A stretch of 64,000 bases of DNA from Falsochrobactrum shanghaiense. Its GTDB lineage: Bacteria > Pseudomonadota > Alphaproteobacteria > Rhizobiales > Rhizobiaceae. Below the pieces are notes generated by a model. It did not search any database, was not told the origin of the DNA, and was given only the letters and a program-made list of their open reading frames with translations. Of the stretch, positions 27,510 to 36,586 are shown piece after piece (the first letter of the stretch is position 1; every line of letters starts with the position of its first letter). The DNA is taken from positions 248,001 through 312,000 of the forward strand of contig NZ_QGDB01000001.1 in assembly GCF_003149535.1 (NCBI RefSeq), read 5' to 3'. Both the position numbers and the translations under genes were made by a program.

Positions 27510-28366
27510 CCGGCAACATCCTTTCCCTGATAGCAATGATTGCAGTTTCATGGCTCGTCGTGGGCTGGGTGGCGAGCCTCAAATCGCGCAATGCGCAGGT
27601 GCAGAAACTTCTCGACATTGCAGTTCCCGCGCTTTTCGGCATCGCCATGCTGCTGTTATGGGAAGCGACCGTACGGCTTTTCGCAATTCCTTCGGTGCTT
27701 TTGCCCGCGCCATCAGCCATATGGGCGCGTATCGTCGCATCCGTCCCCATCCTTTGGGCGGATTTCCGCCAGACCTTCCTCAAGGCCGTCATCATCGGAT
27801 ATGCGGCGGGCTGCGGACTGGGTTTCATCACCGCCATCATCGCCGACCGCGTTCCTTTTTTGCGCAAGGGACTGCTGCCGCTTGGCAATCTGGCGGCAGC
27901 ACTCCCTATTGTCGGCGTTGCCCCCATCATGGTGATGTGGTTCGGCTTCGACTGGCAGTCGAAGGCCGCCGTGGTCATCATCATGACCTTCTTCCCCATG
28001 CTGGTAAACACGGTGGCGGGGCTGGCGAGCAGCGGCGCGATGGAACGCGACCTGATGCAGACCTATGGCTCGAATTACTGGCAGACTCTCGTCAAATTAC
28101 GCCTGCCTGCGGCCATGCCCTTCATCTTCAATGCGCTCAAGATCAACTCCACGCTGGCGCTGATCGGGGCCATTGTGGCGGAGTTTTTCGGCACGCCCAT
28201 CGTCGGCATGGGCTTTCGCATTTCAGCCGAGATCGGGCGCATGAATGTGGATATGGTATGGGCTGAAATTTTTGTCGCGGCGCTGGCCGGGTCGCTCTCT
28301 TATGGGCTGATCGCGCTCATCGAGCGAAGAATGACATTCTGGCATCCTTCCTATCGGAAGAACTGA
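27506..28366 (+). CDS. ABC importer permease 2 (BPD_transp_1)
   Basis: The product is 286 aa with six predicted membrane segments and an EAA loop DLMQTYGSNYWQTLVKLRLPAAMP. It overlaps the preceding permease by an ATGA. Two different permeases with one ATPase and one binding protein is the arrangement of ThiXYZ/RutR-regulated type importers in rhizobia. Substrate as for the ATPase is inferred from the operon. Confidence 0.88.
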   Translation: MTGNILSLIAMIAVSWLVVGWVASLKSRNAQVQKLLDIAVPALFGIAMLLLWEATVRLFAIPSVLLPAPSAIWARIVASVPILWADFRQTFLKAVIIGYAAGCGLGFITAIIADRVPFLRKGLLPLGNLAAALPIVGVAPIMVMWFGFDWQSKAAVVIIMTFFPMLVNTVAGLASSGAMERDLMQTYGSNYWQTLVKLRLPAAMPFIFNALKINSTLALIGAIVAEFFGTPIVGMGFRISAEIGRMNVDMVWAEIFVAALAGSLSYGLIALIERRMTFWHPSYRKN

Positions 28367-28422
28367 CCCAATCCGGCATCCGCCAAAATAAGGTGGGGCC
28401 ATCAAGCAGAGGGAGAACGGGC

Positions 28423-29412
28423 ATGAAAAAGGCAATCTTGCTGACGGCGGGGCTGGCAATGGCGCTCATGTCAGGAACGGCAATGGCGGCGGACAAGCTG
28501 ACCTTGCAGCTAAAATGGGTGACGCAGGGGCAGTTTGCGGGCTATTACGTCGCCAAGGACAAGGGCTTTTACGAGGAAGAAAACCTCGATGTCGAGATCA
28601 AGCCGGGCGGGCCGGACGTAGCCCCGCCGCAGGTGATCGCGGGCGGCGGGGCGGATGTGGTGGTGGACTGGATGCCTTCGGCGCTGGCCACGCGCGAAAA
28701 GGGTGTGCCGCTCGTCAATATTGCGCAGCCTTTCAAGAAATCGGGCATGATGCTGACCTGCCGCAAGGAAACCGGCATTACCAAGCCGGAAGACTTCAAG
28801 GGCCGTACACTCGGCGTCTGGTTCGGCGGCAATGAATATCCGTTCCTGTCATGGATGAGCCATCTCAAAATCCCGACCGAAGGCGGTGCGGATGGCGTAA
28901 CGGTTCTCAAGCAGGGCTTCAATGTCGATCCGCTGATCCAGAAACAGGCCGATTGCATTTCCACCATGACCTATAATGAATATTGGCAGGTCATCGATGC
29001 GGGCATTCCCGCCGACCAGCTCGTCGTGTTCCCCTATGAAGAACAGGGGGTGGCGACGCTTGAGGACGGGCTTTACGTGCTCGAAAAGAGCCTTGAGGAC
29101 GAGGCCACGGTCGAAAAGCTCGCCCGCTTCGTGCGCGCGAGCATGAAGGGCTGGAACTATGCCGCCGAAAATCCGGCGGAAGCAGCCGAGATCGTACTCG
29201 AAAATGATGCATCCGGCGCGCAGACGCAGGAAGTGCAGGAGCGCATGGTCAAAGAAATCGGCAAGCTGCTCGACGGTTCGGACGGCACGCTTGACGTGGC
29301 GGCTGCCGACCGCACCGTGGAAACGCTTCTGGGCGGCGGCTCCGATCCGGTCATCACCAAAAAGCCGGAAGGCGCATGGACGAGCAAAGTGACCGATGCG
29401 ATGAAGAAATAA
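28423..29412 (+). CDS. NMT1/ThiY-like periplasmic substrate-binding protein
   Basis: The product is 329 aa. A signal peptide (MKKAILLTAGLAMALMSGTA, cleavage after MAA near residue 23) is followed by LTLQLKWVTQGQFAGYYVAK, GFYEEENLDVEIKPGG and PPQVIAGGGADV, typical of NMT1/SsuA-like proteins. Related proteins bind hydroxymethylpyrimidine or other pyrimidine-like ligands. In this operon a pyrimidine or its dihydro/ureido derivative is the natural guess. ATG 28423 follows GGGAG; a longer start (28393) would spoil the signal peptide. Confidence 0.87.
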   Translation: MKKAILLTAGLAMALMSGTAMAADKLTLQLKWVTQGQFAGYYVAKDKGFYEEENLDVEIKPGGPDVAPPQVIAGGGADVVVDWMPSALATREKGVPLVNIAQPFKKSGMMLTCRKETGITKPEDFKGRTLGVWFGGNEYPFLSWMSHLKIPTEGGADGVTVLKQGFNVDPLIQKQADCISTMTYNEYWQVIDAGIPADQLVVFPYEEQGVATLEDGLYVLEKSLEDEATVEKLARFVRASMKGWNYAAENPAEAAEIVLENDASGAQTQEVQERMVKEIGKLLDGSDGTLDVAAADRTVETLLGGGSDPVITKKPEGAWTSKVTDAMKK

Positions 29413-29432
29413 CGGCATTCGTAACTTTGCCT

Positions 29433-29469
29433 AGAGCGGTCCCAGCAGTGAAATCGTTGGGGCCGCTCT
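29433..29469. repeat. Inverted repeat between convergent operons
   Basis: AGAGCGG (29433-29439) and CCGCTCT (29463-29469), extended inward by CCC/GGG, form a stem between the ABC operon and the RND operon. It matches the AGAGCGG module of the mosaic repeat at 2166-2205 and may terminate transcription from both sides. Confidence 0.55.
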
Positions 29470-29496
29470 GGCTATTTCTAAAACGCATTGCCCGGA

Positions 29497-32400
29497 CTAT
29501 TTAACCGGCTTCTCATTTCTAAGCGCGTGGGCAAGCTCTCGTTCCAGACGGACTTCTTCTTCCACCTTGGGCTTGGTAAAGCGCCCGAGCAGCAGATAGG
29601 CGATTGGCGTCACGTAGAGCGTGGTGATGGCCGCAAGTCCCAATCCGCCGACAATGATCCAGCCCAGCGATATGCGCGCTTCGGCCCCTGCCCCGCTCGC
29701 CAGAACCAGCGGCAGGCCGCCCAGCACCGAGCAGATGATGGTCATGCAGACGGGACGCAGGCGAATATTTGCCGCCTCCTCGATCGCCTCGCGCACGCTG
29801 AGGCCCTTGTCGCGGAGTTGGTCGGCGAATTCGACGATAAGAATACCGTTCTTCGCCATGATGCCAACCAGCAGGACAAGGCCGATCTGGCTATAGACAT
29901 TCAGGCTGGTGCCGGTGAGAATCATCGCAAAGACGGCGCAGCCCAGCCCAAGCGGAACGGTGGCCATGACGATCAGCGCGCTGATGAAGCTCTCGAACTG
30001 CGCAGCCAGCACCAGCAGGATAATGACAATTGCAAAACCAAAGACCAGCGCGAGTCCGGTGGAGGTTTCGCTCAGCGTCTGCGCTTCCGCAAGCGGGATG
30101 ATGTGACTGCCCGGAGGCAGCAGCGGTTCTGCAATCTGCAAGGCGGCGGCATAGGCATCGCCAAGGGCGAAGTCATCACGAAGACCTGTCGTGATCGAAA
30201 CCGAGCGCTGGCGCGCTTCGCGGTTGAGTTGCGGCGGAACCGCCTTTTCCACCACCGAGGCGATGGATGACATCGGCACGTAGCGGCCATCGCCGGTCTT
30301 GAGGAAAATATTTTCCAGATCGGTCGGATCGTTGATCGGATTGGTGGTGGAAACAAACTTCACGTCGAAGCTTCTGTCGCCCACATAGACCGAGCCGATC
30401 TTGCGGCCATCGAGCACGGCCTGAACCGCATTGGCAAGGCCGGTAATATCGATGCCGAGATCGGAGGCGCGCACGCGGTCGATCTCCACGGAAAGCTGCG
30501 GCTGGGTCGGCTCGACGGACAGGCGCGGCTGGACGAAACGCGAATCCTTTTCCAGCGCCGCCACGATTGCTTCCGCCGCCGGGCCGATCCGGGCGTAATC
30601 ATTGCCGAGGACCGCAAATTGCAGGCCGTTGCCAGCCCCGCGAATGCCGAGGCTGTTGGGCTGCATCGAGAAGATACGCACAGCGGCGATGTTGCGGACC
30701 CGTTGGTTAATATCCGCCATGATTTCCTGCTGGCTGCGCTCACGCTCGCTCCAGGGCGCGAGGGTCAACACCATGAAACCATTATTGGAGGAACCGCCGG
30801 AACCGGCAATGGCGTAGGTGGTGCGGATTTCGCCGCTGTCGCGCAACGGCCTGATCGCATCTTCGATGCGGTTGAGCTGCGTCTGAAGGAAATCGACGCT
30901 GATGCCCTGCGGGCCGTTGATGCGCAAAAGTGCGACCGCACGATCTTCCGTCGGCGTCAGTTCCTGCCGGATCTGGCCGTAGCCTATATAGGAGACACCC
31001 GCAAAAAGCAGCGCCACCAGCACGACGAGAAACGGTGCGGAAAGACAGACATGCAGGCTTTTGCGGTAGAAATTCGCAAGGCCCCGACCGATCGCGCGCA
31101 GAAAGGCTGGTCCGTGTGAACCTTCGGCCTCGCCATTGCCTTCTTTCAGCAGGCGGGAAGCAAGCATGGGACAAAGCGTGAGCGCGACAATGGCCGAAAG
31201 CATGATGGCGATGGCCAGCACGAAGCCGAATTCGCGAAACAGGCCGCCCGCCTGTCCGGGCAGGAAGGAAATCGGCACGAAAACCGCAACCAGCGTCAGC
31301 GTGGTCGCGATGACGGCAAAGAAGACTTCCTGCGTGCCGAGCACAGCCGCAGCACGCGGCCCCATGCCCTGATTGCGGCGGCGCACGATATTTTCGAGCA
31401 CCACGATGGCATCATCCACCACAAGGCCCGTCGCCAGAACCAAAGCCAGAAGCGTGAGGATATTGACGGAAAAACCGGCAAGATAGATTGCTGCGATGGT
31501 GCCGATCAATGCCACCGGCATGGCCAAAGCCGGGATAAGGGTCGCGCGAATATCCCACAGGAACATGAAAATGATCGCGACCACGATCAGCACCGAGGCG
31601 ATCAGCGCGATCTCGACTTCATGAATAGCGCCATTGATGAAATTCGCGTCATCGCTGGTGACGGTGATATTCACGCCCGGCGGCAGGGTGCTTTGCAGAT
31701 TATCGACCGCCGCGCGAATGCCTTGTGAAATATCGAGCGTATTGGACTGGGCCTGCCGCACGATGCCAAGGCCAATCGCCGTCTTGCCGTTGGAGCGGAC
31801 GGCGGAGCTTTCAATATCAGGCCCCAGCGTGACAGTGGCTATGTCGCGGATCTGGACGCGTTCATTGATGAAGACATTCTCGAAATCTTCGGGTGTTTCA
31901 AGATTGGCCGTCGCGCGCACCACGATGGACTGATCGGAACTGCGCAGGGAACCGGCGGGGGCGTCCAGCCCCATGGACGAAAGCGCGCTGGCAAGATCGG
32001 CAATGGTGAAACTATAGCTGGCAAGCCGCGCCTGATTGATGTCGATGCGGAAAATCTTCTCCCGCTCGCCATTGATCTGCACATCGGCGACACCGGGCAC
32101 AGCCGAAAGCACGTCCTCGATCTGGTCCTCCACCAGAACCGTCATATCGTCCACCGAAAGCGTGTCGGAGGTCACGGCAAGGCGCATGACGGGATCGGCG
32201 TTCGAATCAGCCTTGATGATGCGCGAGGGATCGGCTTCTTCGGGGACCGTATTGGCCACGCGTGAAATCGCGTCGCGCATGTCGGCGGCGGCGACATTGA
32301 GATCGACACCATCGTTGAATTCGACGGTAACGCGGCTGCGCTCGAACGAGGATGTGGAGGAAATCGACTTGACGCCGGACACGCGGGCAACCGCATTTTC

Positions 32401-32664
32401 AAGAACCTGCGTCAATTGCCGGTCGATGGTTTCGGCGGATGCGCCGCTGAAATTGGTGCTGATCGTCACGACAGGCCGGTCCACATCGGGCAGTTCGCGA
32501 ATGTCGACGCCGGTAAAAGCCGCAAGTCCGGCAACGATGATCAGGACATTGATGACGAAGGCAAAGACGGGACGGCGGATGAAAAGTGCCGTCGATCCGC
32601 CATTGCTCTTTTCGGGCCGGGCCTGAGGCGGGGTTTGGGAACTGCTCACGCGCTCTGTCCTCAC
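29497..32664 (-). CDS. RND efflux pump inner-membrane transporter (AcrB/MexB type)
   Basis: The product is 1055 aa, full length for a hydrophobe/amphiphile-efflux RND transporter. Features are FIRRPVFAFVINVLI (first membrane helix), large porter domains, the proton-relay aspartate pair in GLVVDDAIVVLENIVRRR and the relay lysine in MAKNGILIVEFADQL. It works as a trimer with the adaptor encoded just upstream and an outer-membrane channel not present here. The start is GTG 32664, overlapping the adaptor stop by 4 bp; a second GTG at 32649 is possible. Whether it equals Brucella BepE or BepG cannot be decided from sequence alone. Confidence 0.92.
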   Translation of the reverse strand: MRTERVSSSQTPPQARPEKSNGGSTALFIRRPVFAFVINVLIIVAGLAAFTGVDIRELPDVDRPVVTISTNFSGASAETIDRQLTQVLENAVARVSGVKSISSTSSFERSRVTVEFNDGVDLNVAAADMRDAISRVANTVPEEADPSRIIKADSNADPVMRLAVTSDTLSVDDMTVLVEDQIEDVLSAVPGVADVQINGEREKIFRIDINQARLASYSFTIADLASALSSMGLDAPAGSLRSSDQSIVVRATANLETPEDFENVFINERVQIRDIATVTLGPDIESSAVRSNGKTAIGLGIVRQAQSNTLDISQGIRAAVDNLQSTLPPGVNITVTSDDANFINGAIHEVEIALIASVLIVVAIIFMFLWDIRATLIPALAMPVALIGTIAAIYLAGFSVNILTLLALVLATGLVVDDAIVVLENIVRRRNQGMGPRAAAVLGTQEVFFAVIATTLTLVAVFVPISFLPGQAGGLFREFGFVLAIAIMLSAIVALTLCPMLASRLLKEGNGEAEGSHGPAFLRAIGRGLANFYRKSLHVCLSAPFLVVLVALLFAGVSYIGYGQIRQELTPTEDRAVALLRINGPQGISVDFLQTQLNRIEDAIRPLRDSGEIRTTYAIAGSGGSSNNGFMVLTLAPWSERERSQQEIMADINQRVRNIAAVRIFSMQPNSLGIRGAGNGLQFAVLGNDYARIGPAAEAIVAALEKDSRFVQPRLSVEPTQPQLSVEIDRVRASDLGIDITGLANAVQAVLDGRKIGSVYVGDRSFDVKFVSTTNPINDPTDLENIFLKTGDGRYVPMSSIASVVEKAVPPQLNREARQRSVSITTGLRDDFALGDAYAAALQIAEPLLPPGSHIIPLAEAQTLSETSTGLALVFGFAIVIILLVLAAQFESFISALIVMATVPLGLGCAVFAMILTGTSLNVYSQIGLVLLVGIMAKNGILIVEFADQLRDKGLSVREAIEEAANIRLRPVCMTIICSVLGGLPLVLASGAGAEARISLGWIIVGGLGLAAITTLYVTPIAYLLLGRFTKPKVEEEVRLERELAHALRNEKPVK

Positions 32665-33797
32665 CCTGCAACGCGACTGACGGCGTCGGGATCGGCAAGG
32701 GCCGTCCCCTGATCGTCGAGAAGCTTTACCGGTGCATTTTCGCGCACCGTCTGCACCCCTTGCGTGACGATCAGATCGCCCTGGCTGACCGGGCCGTCGA
32801 TCAGGATATTGGTCGAATTGCGCTGTATGATACGCGCTGCGACCTTTCGGGCGACCCCCTCTTCAATCCGCCAGACGAACGAGCCGTCGGGACCCCACTG
32901 GATTGCCAGCGGATCGATCGAAGGATAGCGGTCGCCGGGGAAAAGGATCGTTACCGAAAAGGACATGCCGGCGCGCAGCCGGTCCTGATCATTGGCGATC
33001 TGCGCCCTTACCTGCAGGGTACGGCTGGCTTCGTCCAGCGTATTGTCGACCGCATTGATGGTGCCCTGGTAAGTGACGCCGGGAAATGCCGTCGATTCGG
33101 CGGTCAGGGCCTGCCCGACCCTGATCTGCGGGGCGAAGCGCTCCGGCACCCAGATGTCGATGAGGACCGTCGAGCGATCATCGATACGGGCGATGGGGGT
33201 CTGCGCGGTGATGTAATTACCGGCATTGACCGGAAGAATGCCGATAATTCCGGAAATCGGCGCGCGCACCGTGCGGCGGCTCAAGGCCAGTTGCGCATCC
33301 TGCAATGCAAGGCGGGCATTGGCAACGGCAAGTTCGGCTGCGACCTCCTGCACCTGCGTGGCCGTGTTGGTCTCGCGCAGGCGCGCCGTACGCGCACGGG
33401 TATTTTCCGCATCTTCAAGCGCCGTCTGCGCCTTGGCGACGGCAATCGTCTCCGTCTCGTTGTCCAGTTCGGCGATTGTATCGCCTTCCTTGACTACATC
33501 TCCCGCCTTGACCAGAAGCCTGGTCATATAACCGCTGGAATAGGGCGTCACCGAGACCGTCTTCAGGGCGCGCGCCGATCCGATGGCGGTGAGGCGATTA
33601 TTGATCGTCTCCTCGCCCGCGGGCTCGACGACGACCAAAGGCGCGCCCCTGTCGCCGGATGATCCGGGCCCCCTGTTTTGCGCGGGGGTTTCCCCAGTGG
33701 TTTCCATTGCTGCGTTCTTGCCGCTATAAACATACCAGCCGCCAGCGGCGGCAAGAATTATGAGCAGGCACAGGGCCGTCTGCTTCCAGGCTTTCAT
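32661..33797 (-). CDS. RND efflux periplasmic adaptor (HlyD/MdtA type)
   Basis: The product is 378 aa. An uncleaved or lipid-free N-terminal membrane anchor (about 5-24) is followed by a lipoyl half (YMTRLLVKAGDVVKEGDTIAEL), a coiled-coil hairpin (TETIAVAKAQTALEDAENTRARTARLRE and on to about 170), the second lipoyl half (RRTVRAPISGIIG) and beta-barrel domains. It bridges the RND transporter and outer-membrane channel. No TetR or other regulator gene is adjacent on either side. Confidence 0.9.
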   Translation of the reverse strand: MKAWKQTALCLLIILAAAGGWYVYSGKNAAMETTGETPAQNRGPGSSGDRGAPLVVVEPAGEETINNRLTAIGSARALKTVSVTPYSSGYMTRLLVKAGDVVKEGDTIAELDNETETIAVAKAQTALEDAENTRARTARLRETNTATQVQEVAAELAVANARLALQDAQLALSRRTVRAPISGIIGILPVNAGNYITAQTPIARIDDRSTVLIDIWVPERFAPQIRVGQALTAESTAFPGVTYQGTINAVDNTLDEASRTLQVRAQIANDQDRLRAGMSFSVTILFPGDRYPSIDPLAIQWGPDGSFVWRIEEGVARKVAARIIQRNSTNILIDGPVSQGDLIVTQGVQTVRENAPVKLLDDQGTALADPDAVSRVAG

Positions 33798-34275
33798 TCA
33801 GCTCTCCGGCAAGGTCGGTCGCATAGGCTTTGAAAGACCTTGTTCTGGAACGGCTCCGGCTGGACCGGGATCGGCCAGGCCATTCCATCTCATTGTTTTC
33901 ACACATTCTTCAGCGGCAATTCCGCTTCATATTTTTGCAGGAAATACGTTAAGGCATCGATATTTCCTTCGGGCGCAGAAATTGCCAGCTGATATTATCA
34001 GAACGATGACTATCCCGATAGAATGCAAACCACGCGGGCTTATCCACAAATCAAGATCTTTCCCGGCGACTCTGCACAAGCAGCTTCCACGGGTCGAGTT
34101 AAATTTCGGTAATGTAAACCATTGCCAATATGCTGATTAGCTTAACGAAAGCGACAAAGCCTGTTGGATTTCCAGAACCATTCCATATATAAACCGTGTT
34201 CAAAACTCACAGGGTGCACAACAGGCTGAACGAGCGGCGCCACGACCGGCCAGGCCGTCGATTTGGAAGCAGGCG
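33798..34275. other. Divergent intergenic region between RND operon and histidine kinase
   Basis: About 480 bp carry the promoters of both divergent units. I see no coding frame with a ribosome site and no strong palindrome. The stretch 33900-34200 is more AT-rich than its flanks. Confidence 0.5.
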
Positions 34276-35811
34276 ATGGCGATTGCGCAAAAAGATACAG
34301 GCAGGGATGCGGAGGGCGAAAACGCCGCAATGCCGGTTGCCGATCCGGGTGAAAAGATTTCTGAAGGCCAGTTTACGCGGCTGCGCTGGCGCAACCGGCT
34401 TTCGAGCAAGCTCCTGCTTCTGATCGTTCTCGCCGTTCTCATCGCCGAAGTTCTGATCTTCGTCCCCTCCATCGCCAATATGCGCATACGCTGGATGGAG
34501 TCGCGCCTCGATACGGTGGAAGCGGTGAGCGAAGTCCTGATTGCCAGCGGCAATATGAACATTCCGCGCGACGTTCAGGACAAGGTGCTCGTCACCACCG
34601 GCACCAAAGCCATCGCCTTGCGCGAGGCGGGGGCCTCGCATCTTTTGGCCATGAGCGAAATGCCCGACAGGATCGATCAGGTAATCGACCTCGATAATAT
34701 CAGCGAAGCGGCGGCAATCTGGGACGCATTCGGAACCCTGTTCAATGGCGGCGACAGGACCCTGCGCATTTACAGCTCGATTTCACCACAGGATGCACCG
34801 CAAGATTCTGGTCGCTTCATTGAGATCGTCACATCCGATGCTCCCCTGCGCCATGCCATGCTGCTCTATGCGGGCAATGTGGCCTTTGTTTCGCTGCTCA
34901 TATCGGTGATTGCCGCAAGCCTTATCTATCTCATCATCCATGAAGCCTTGCTGCTGCCCATCCGCATCATGCATCGCAATATGATGGATTTCGCTGCTGC
35001 GCCTGAAAACCCGACCCGGATTCTGGTGCCCGAGGACCGCAAGGACGAATTCGGCATAGCGCAATATCAGATCGCCCATATGCAGAGCGATCTGCAACGA
35101 ACGCTCAAGGAGAAAAGGCATCTCGCCGATCTTGGCCTGGCCGTTTCCAAGATCAATCATGACATGCGCAATATTCTCGCCTCGGCGCAATTATTGTCCG
35201 ACCGGCTGGCAGACACCGAAGATCCCATGGTGCAGCGCTTTGCGCCCAAGCTGATCCATACGCTCAACCGCGCCATCAGCTATTCGGAAAGTGTCATGGC
35301 CTATGGCCGTTCGCAGGAGCCGCCACCGCGTCCGCGCCGCGTAAGGCTGGGGACCATCATCAAGGATGTCGAGCAGATGCTTGATCTGAGCAGCACGAGC
35401 GGTATCGAATTTGAGAACCGCGTTGCCGATGATTTCGAAATAAATGTCGATTCGGAGCAACTTTTTCGCGTGCTGAGCAATCTGTGCCGCAACTCCGTGC
35501 AGGCAATGGAGCGTGATTCGCGCCATGGCGATGCCGTTATCAAAAGGCTCACGCTTTCGGCGGGGAGAATCGGAACCGCGGCGATCATCGGCGTGGAGGA
35601 TACCGGGCCGGGGCTGCCGCAAAAGGCCCGTGAGCATCTTTTTACCGCATTCAAAGGGTCCACGCGCAGCGACGGCACCGGCCTTGGCCTTGCCATCGCA
35701 CAGGAACTGATACAGGCCCATGGCGGCACGATAGAATTGCGCGAGGATCGCCCCATCGGCGCGCATTTCGAGATACGCCTGCCCGACCTGCCGGACTGGC
35801 AGGATAAATGA
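34276..35811 (+). CDS. Membrane sensor histidine kinase
   Basis: The product is 511 aa. A membrane segment (about 44-64), a periplasmic sensor region (about 65-195) and a second segment (about 197-222) are followed by a HAMP-like linker. The dimerisation helix carries H295 in KINHDMRNILASAQLL, which is not the classic HELRTPL box. The ATPase domain has an N-box (LCRNSVQAM), DTGPGLP and GTGLGLAI. No response-regulator gene adjoins it, so it is an orphan by position. The ribosome site before ATG 34276 is weak. It ends 11 nt before a C11 homopolymer. Confidence 0.87.
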   Translation: MAIAQKDTGRDAEGENAAMPVADPGEKISEGQFTRLRWRNRLSSKLLLLIVLAVLIAEVLIFVPSIANMRIRWMESRLDTVEAVSEVLIASGNMNIPRDVQDKVLVTTGTKAIALREAGASHLLAMSEMPDRIDQVIDLDNISEAAAIWDAFGTLFNGGDRTLRIYSSISPQDAPQDSGRFIEIVTSDAPLRHAMLLYAGNVAFVSLLISVIAASLIYLIIHEALLLPIRIMHRNMMDFAAAPENPTRILVPEDRKDEFGIAQYQIAHMQSDLQRTLKEKRHLADLGLAVSKINHDMRNILASAQLLSDRLADTEDPMVQRFAPKLIHTLNRAISYSESVMAYGRSQEPPPRPRRVRLGTIIKDVEQMLDLSSTSGIEFENRVADDFEINVDSEQLFRVLSNLCRNSVQAMERDSRHGDAVIKRLTLSAGRIGTAAIIGVEDTGPGLPQKAREHLFTAFKGSTRSDGTGLGLAIAQELIQAHGGTIELREDRPIGAHFEIRLPDLPDWQDK

Positions 35812-35822
35812 CGCAATTACGG

Positions 35823-35833
35823 CCCCCCCCCCC
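35823..35833. repeat. Poly-C tract (C11)
   Basis: Eleven consecutive C residues lie just after the kinase stop codon, followed by GG and CCC. Such runs are prone to slipped-strand length change. It is outside any gene assigned here. Confidence 0.85.
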
Positions 35834-35973
35834 GGCCCATTCGGAGGTGGACAAAACCGGCTCCATTCAAGAAAACTTCACATAAGCGCATTTTTTTCTC
35901 AGAAGGTGCTTGCATTTAATACCGGGTCCGATTATCAACCGCCTGCACCGCAATGATCGGTCGCGCAGGCAAG

Positions 35974-36050
35974 CACCCGTAGCTCAGCTGGATAGAGCAC
36001 CAGACTACGAATCTGGGGGTCAGAGGTTCGAATCCTTTCGGGTGCGCCAT
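35974..36050 (+). tRNA. tRNA-Arg (anticodon ACG)
   Basis: A 77-nt cloverleaf with encoded CCA. The acceptor GCACCCG pairs with CGGGTGC, the anticodon arm is CCAGA-CTACGAA-TCTGG giving ACG, and the T loop is TTCGAAT. A weak promoter-like pair, TTGCAT (35910) and TTATCA (35932), lies upstream. A degraded integrase fragment lies directly downstream, suggesting past use as an integration site. Confidence 0.95.
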
Positions 36051-36108
36051 TCTCTTTTCAATGACTTAGCAGTAACGACGTTCCTTTGGCGTTCCTGTAG
36101 AATGTTTT

Positions 36109-36345
36109 TCAAACGTTCTTCGGCGTTCTGTGAGCCACGCGCAATTCAGCAACTCTGCGCCTCTCTTCGATCGTATTACGGTTATATCTGGCGGGCGTAG
36201 CGATGTTCGCATGGTTCGCCATAATGTTCGGCGAGCGATTCGACGCTTGAGTATCTGAAACCCAATGGGCCGGGACAGATACACAAAGTTCAGGACACTC
36301 CCCTTTTCGAATCGGCTGACCAAAGAGCAGCCTCAAGTATTCCAA
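36109..36345 (-). pseudogene. Eroded tyrosine-recombinase C-terminal fragment
   Basis: The minus-strand frame includes MANHANIATPARYNRNTIEE and then RRRVAEL. This closely resembles the C-terminal catalytic box of phage/transposon tyrosine recombinases (typically LLGHANxxTTARYDRR...KRxAA), including the nucleophile tyrosine. The upstream HxxR region is not recognisable and the frame is short, so it is a relic. It lies 60-300 bp from the 3' end of tRNA-Arg, the usual place for an integrase of an element inserted there. The remainder of 36051-36586 holds repeat modules and no gene. Confidence 0.45.
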
Positions 36346-36374
36346 ACTCCTCGCAATGCCACCGACTTTTGCGT

Positions 36375-36476
36375 TAAAGCGTGTCGCGATCTTTCAGATT
36401 CGCTCCTTACGCTTTAAGTTGTTGTTTTAATGCATGTCGATATCCCGAAACCGGTTCCCACTTTCGGGCGACATGC
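36375..36476. repeat. Mosaic palindromic intergenic repeat (composite copy)
   Basis: The module AAAGCGTGTCGCGATCTTTC (36375 on) is followed by the 45-bp palindrome at 36432-36476. The latter differs from 13051-13095 by one base. Module order is the same as upstream of fadD. Confidence 0.85.
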
Positions 36477-36586
36477 TTTAGAAGTGCTCCTTCAATTTCA
36501 GGGGCAGCCAATATATCGACGGTAAACGTTTCTATCGCAAAGCGAGGAGCGGCACCTCATATGCCTCCGCCACGCTCTACTTTACT

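Noticed and set aside
35910-36200. Frame with [20 protein letters not shown] wording
   Set aside because: This is the well-known false translation of a tRNA gene (tRNA-Arg at 35974-36050).
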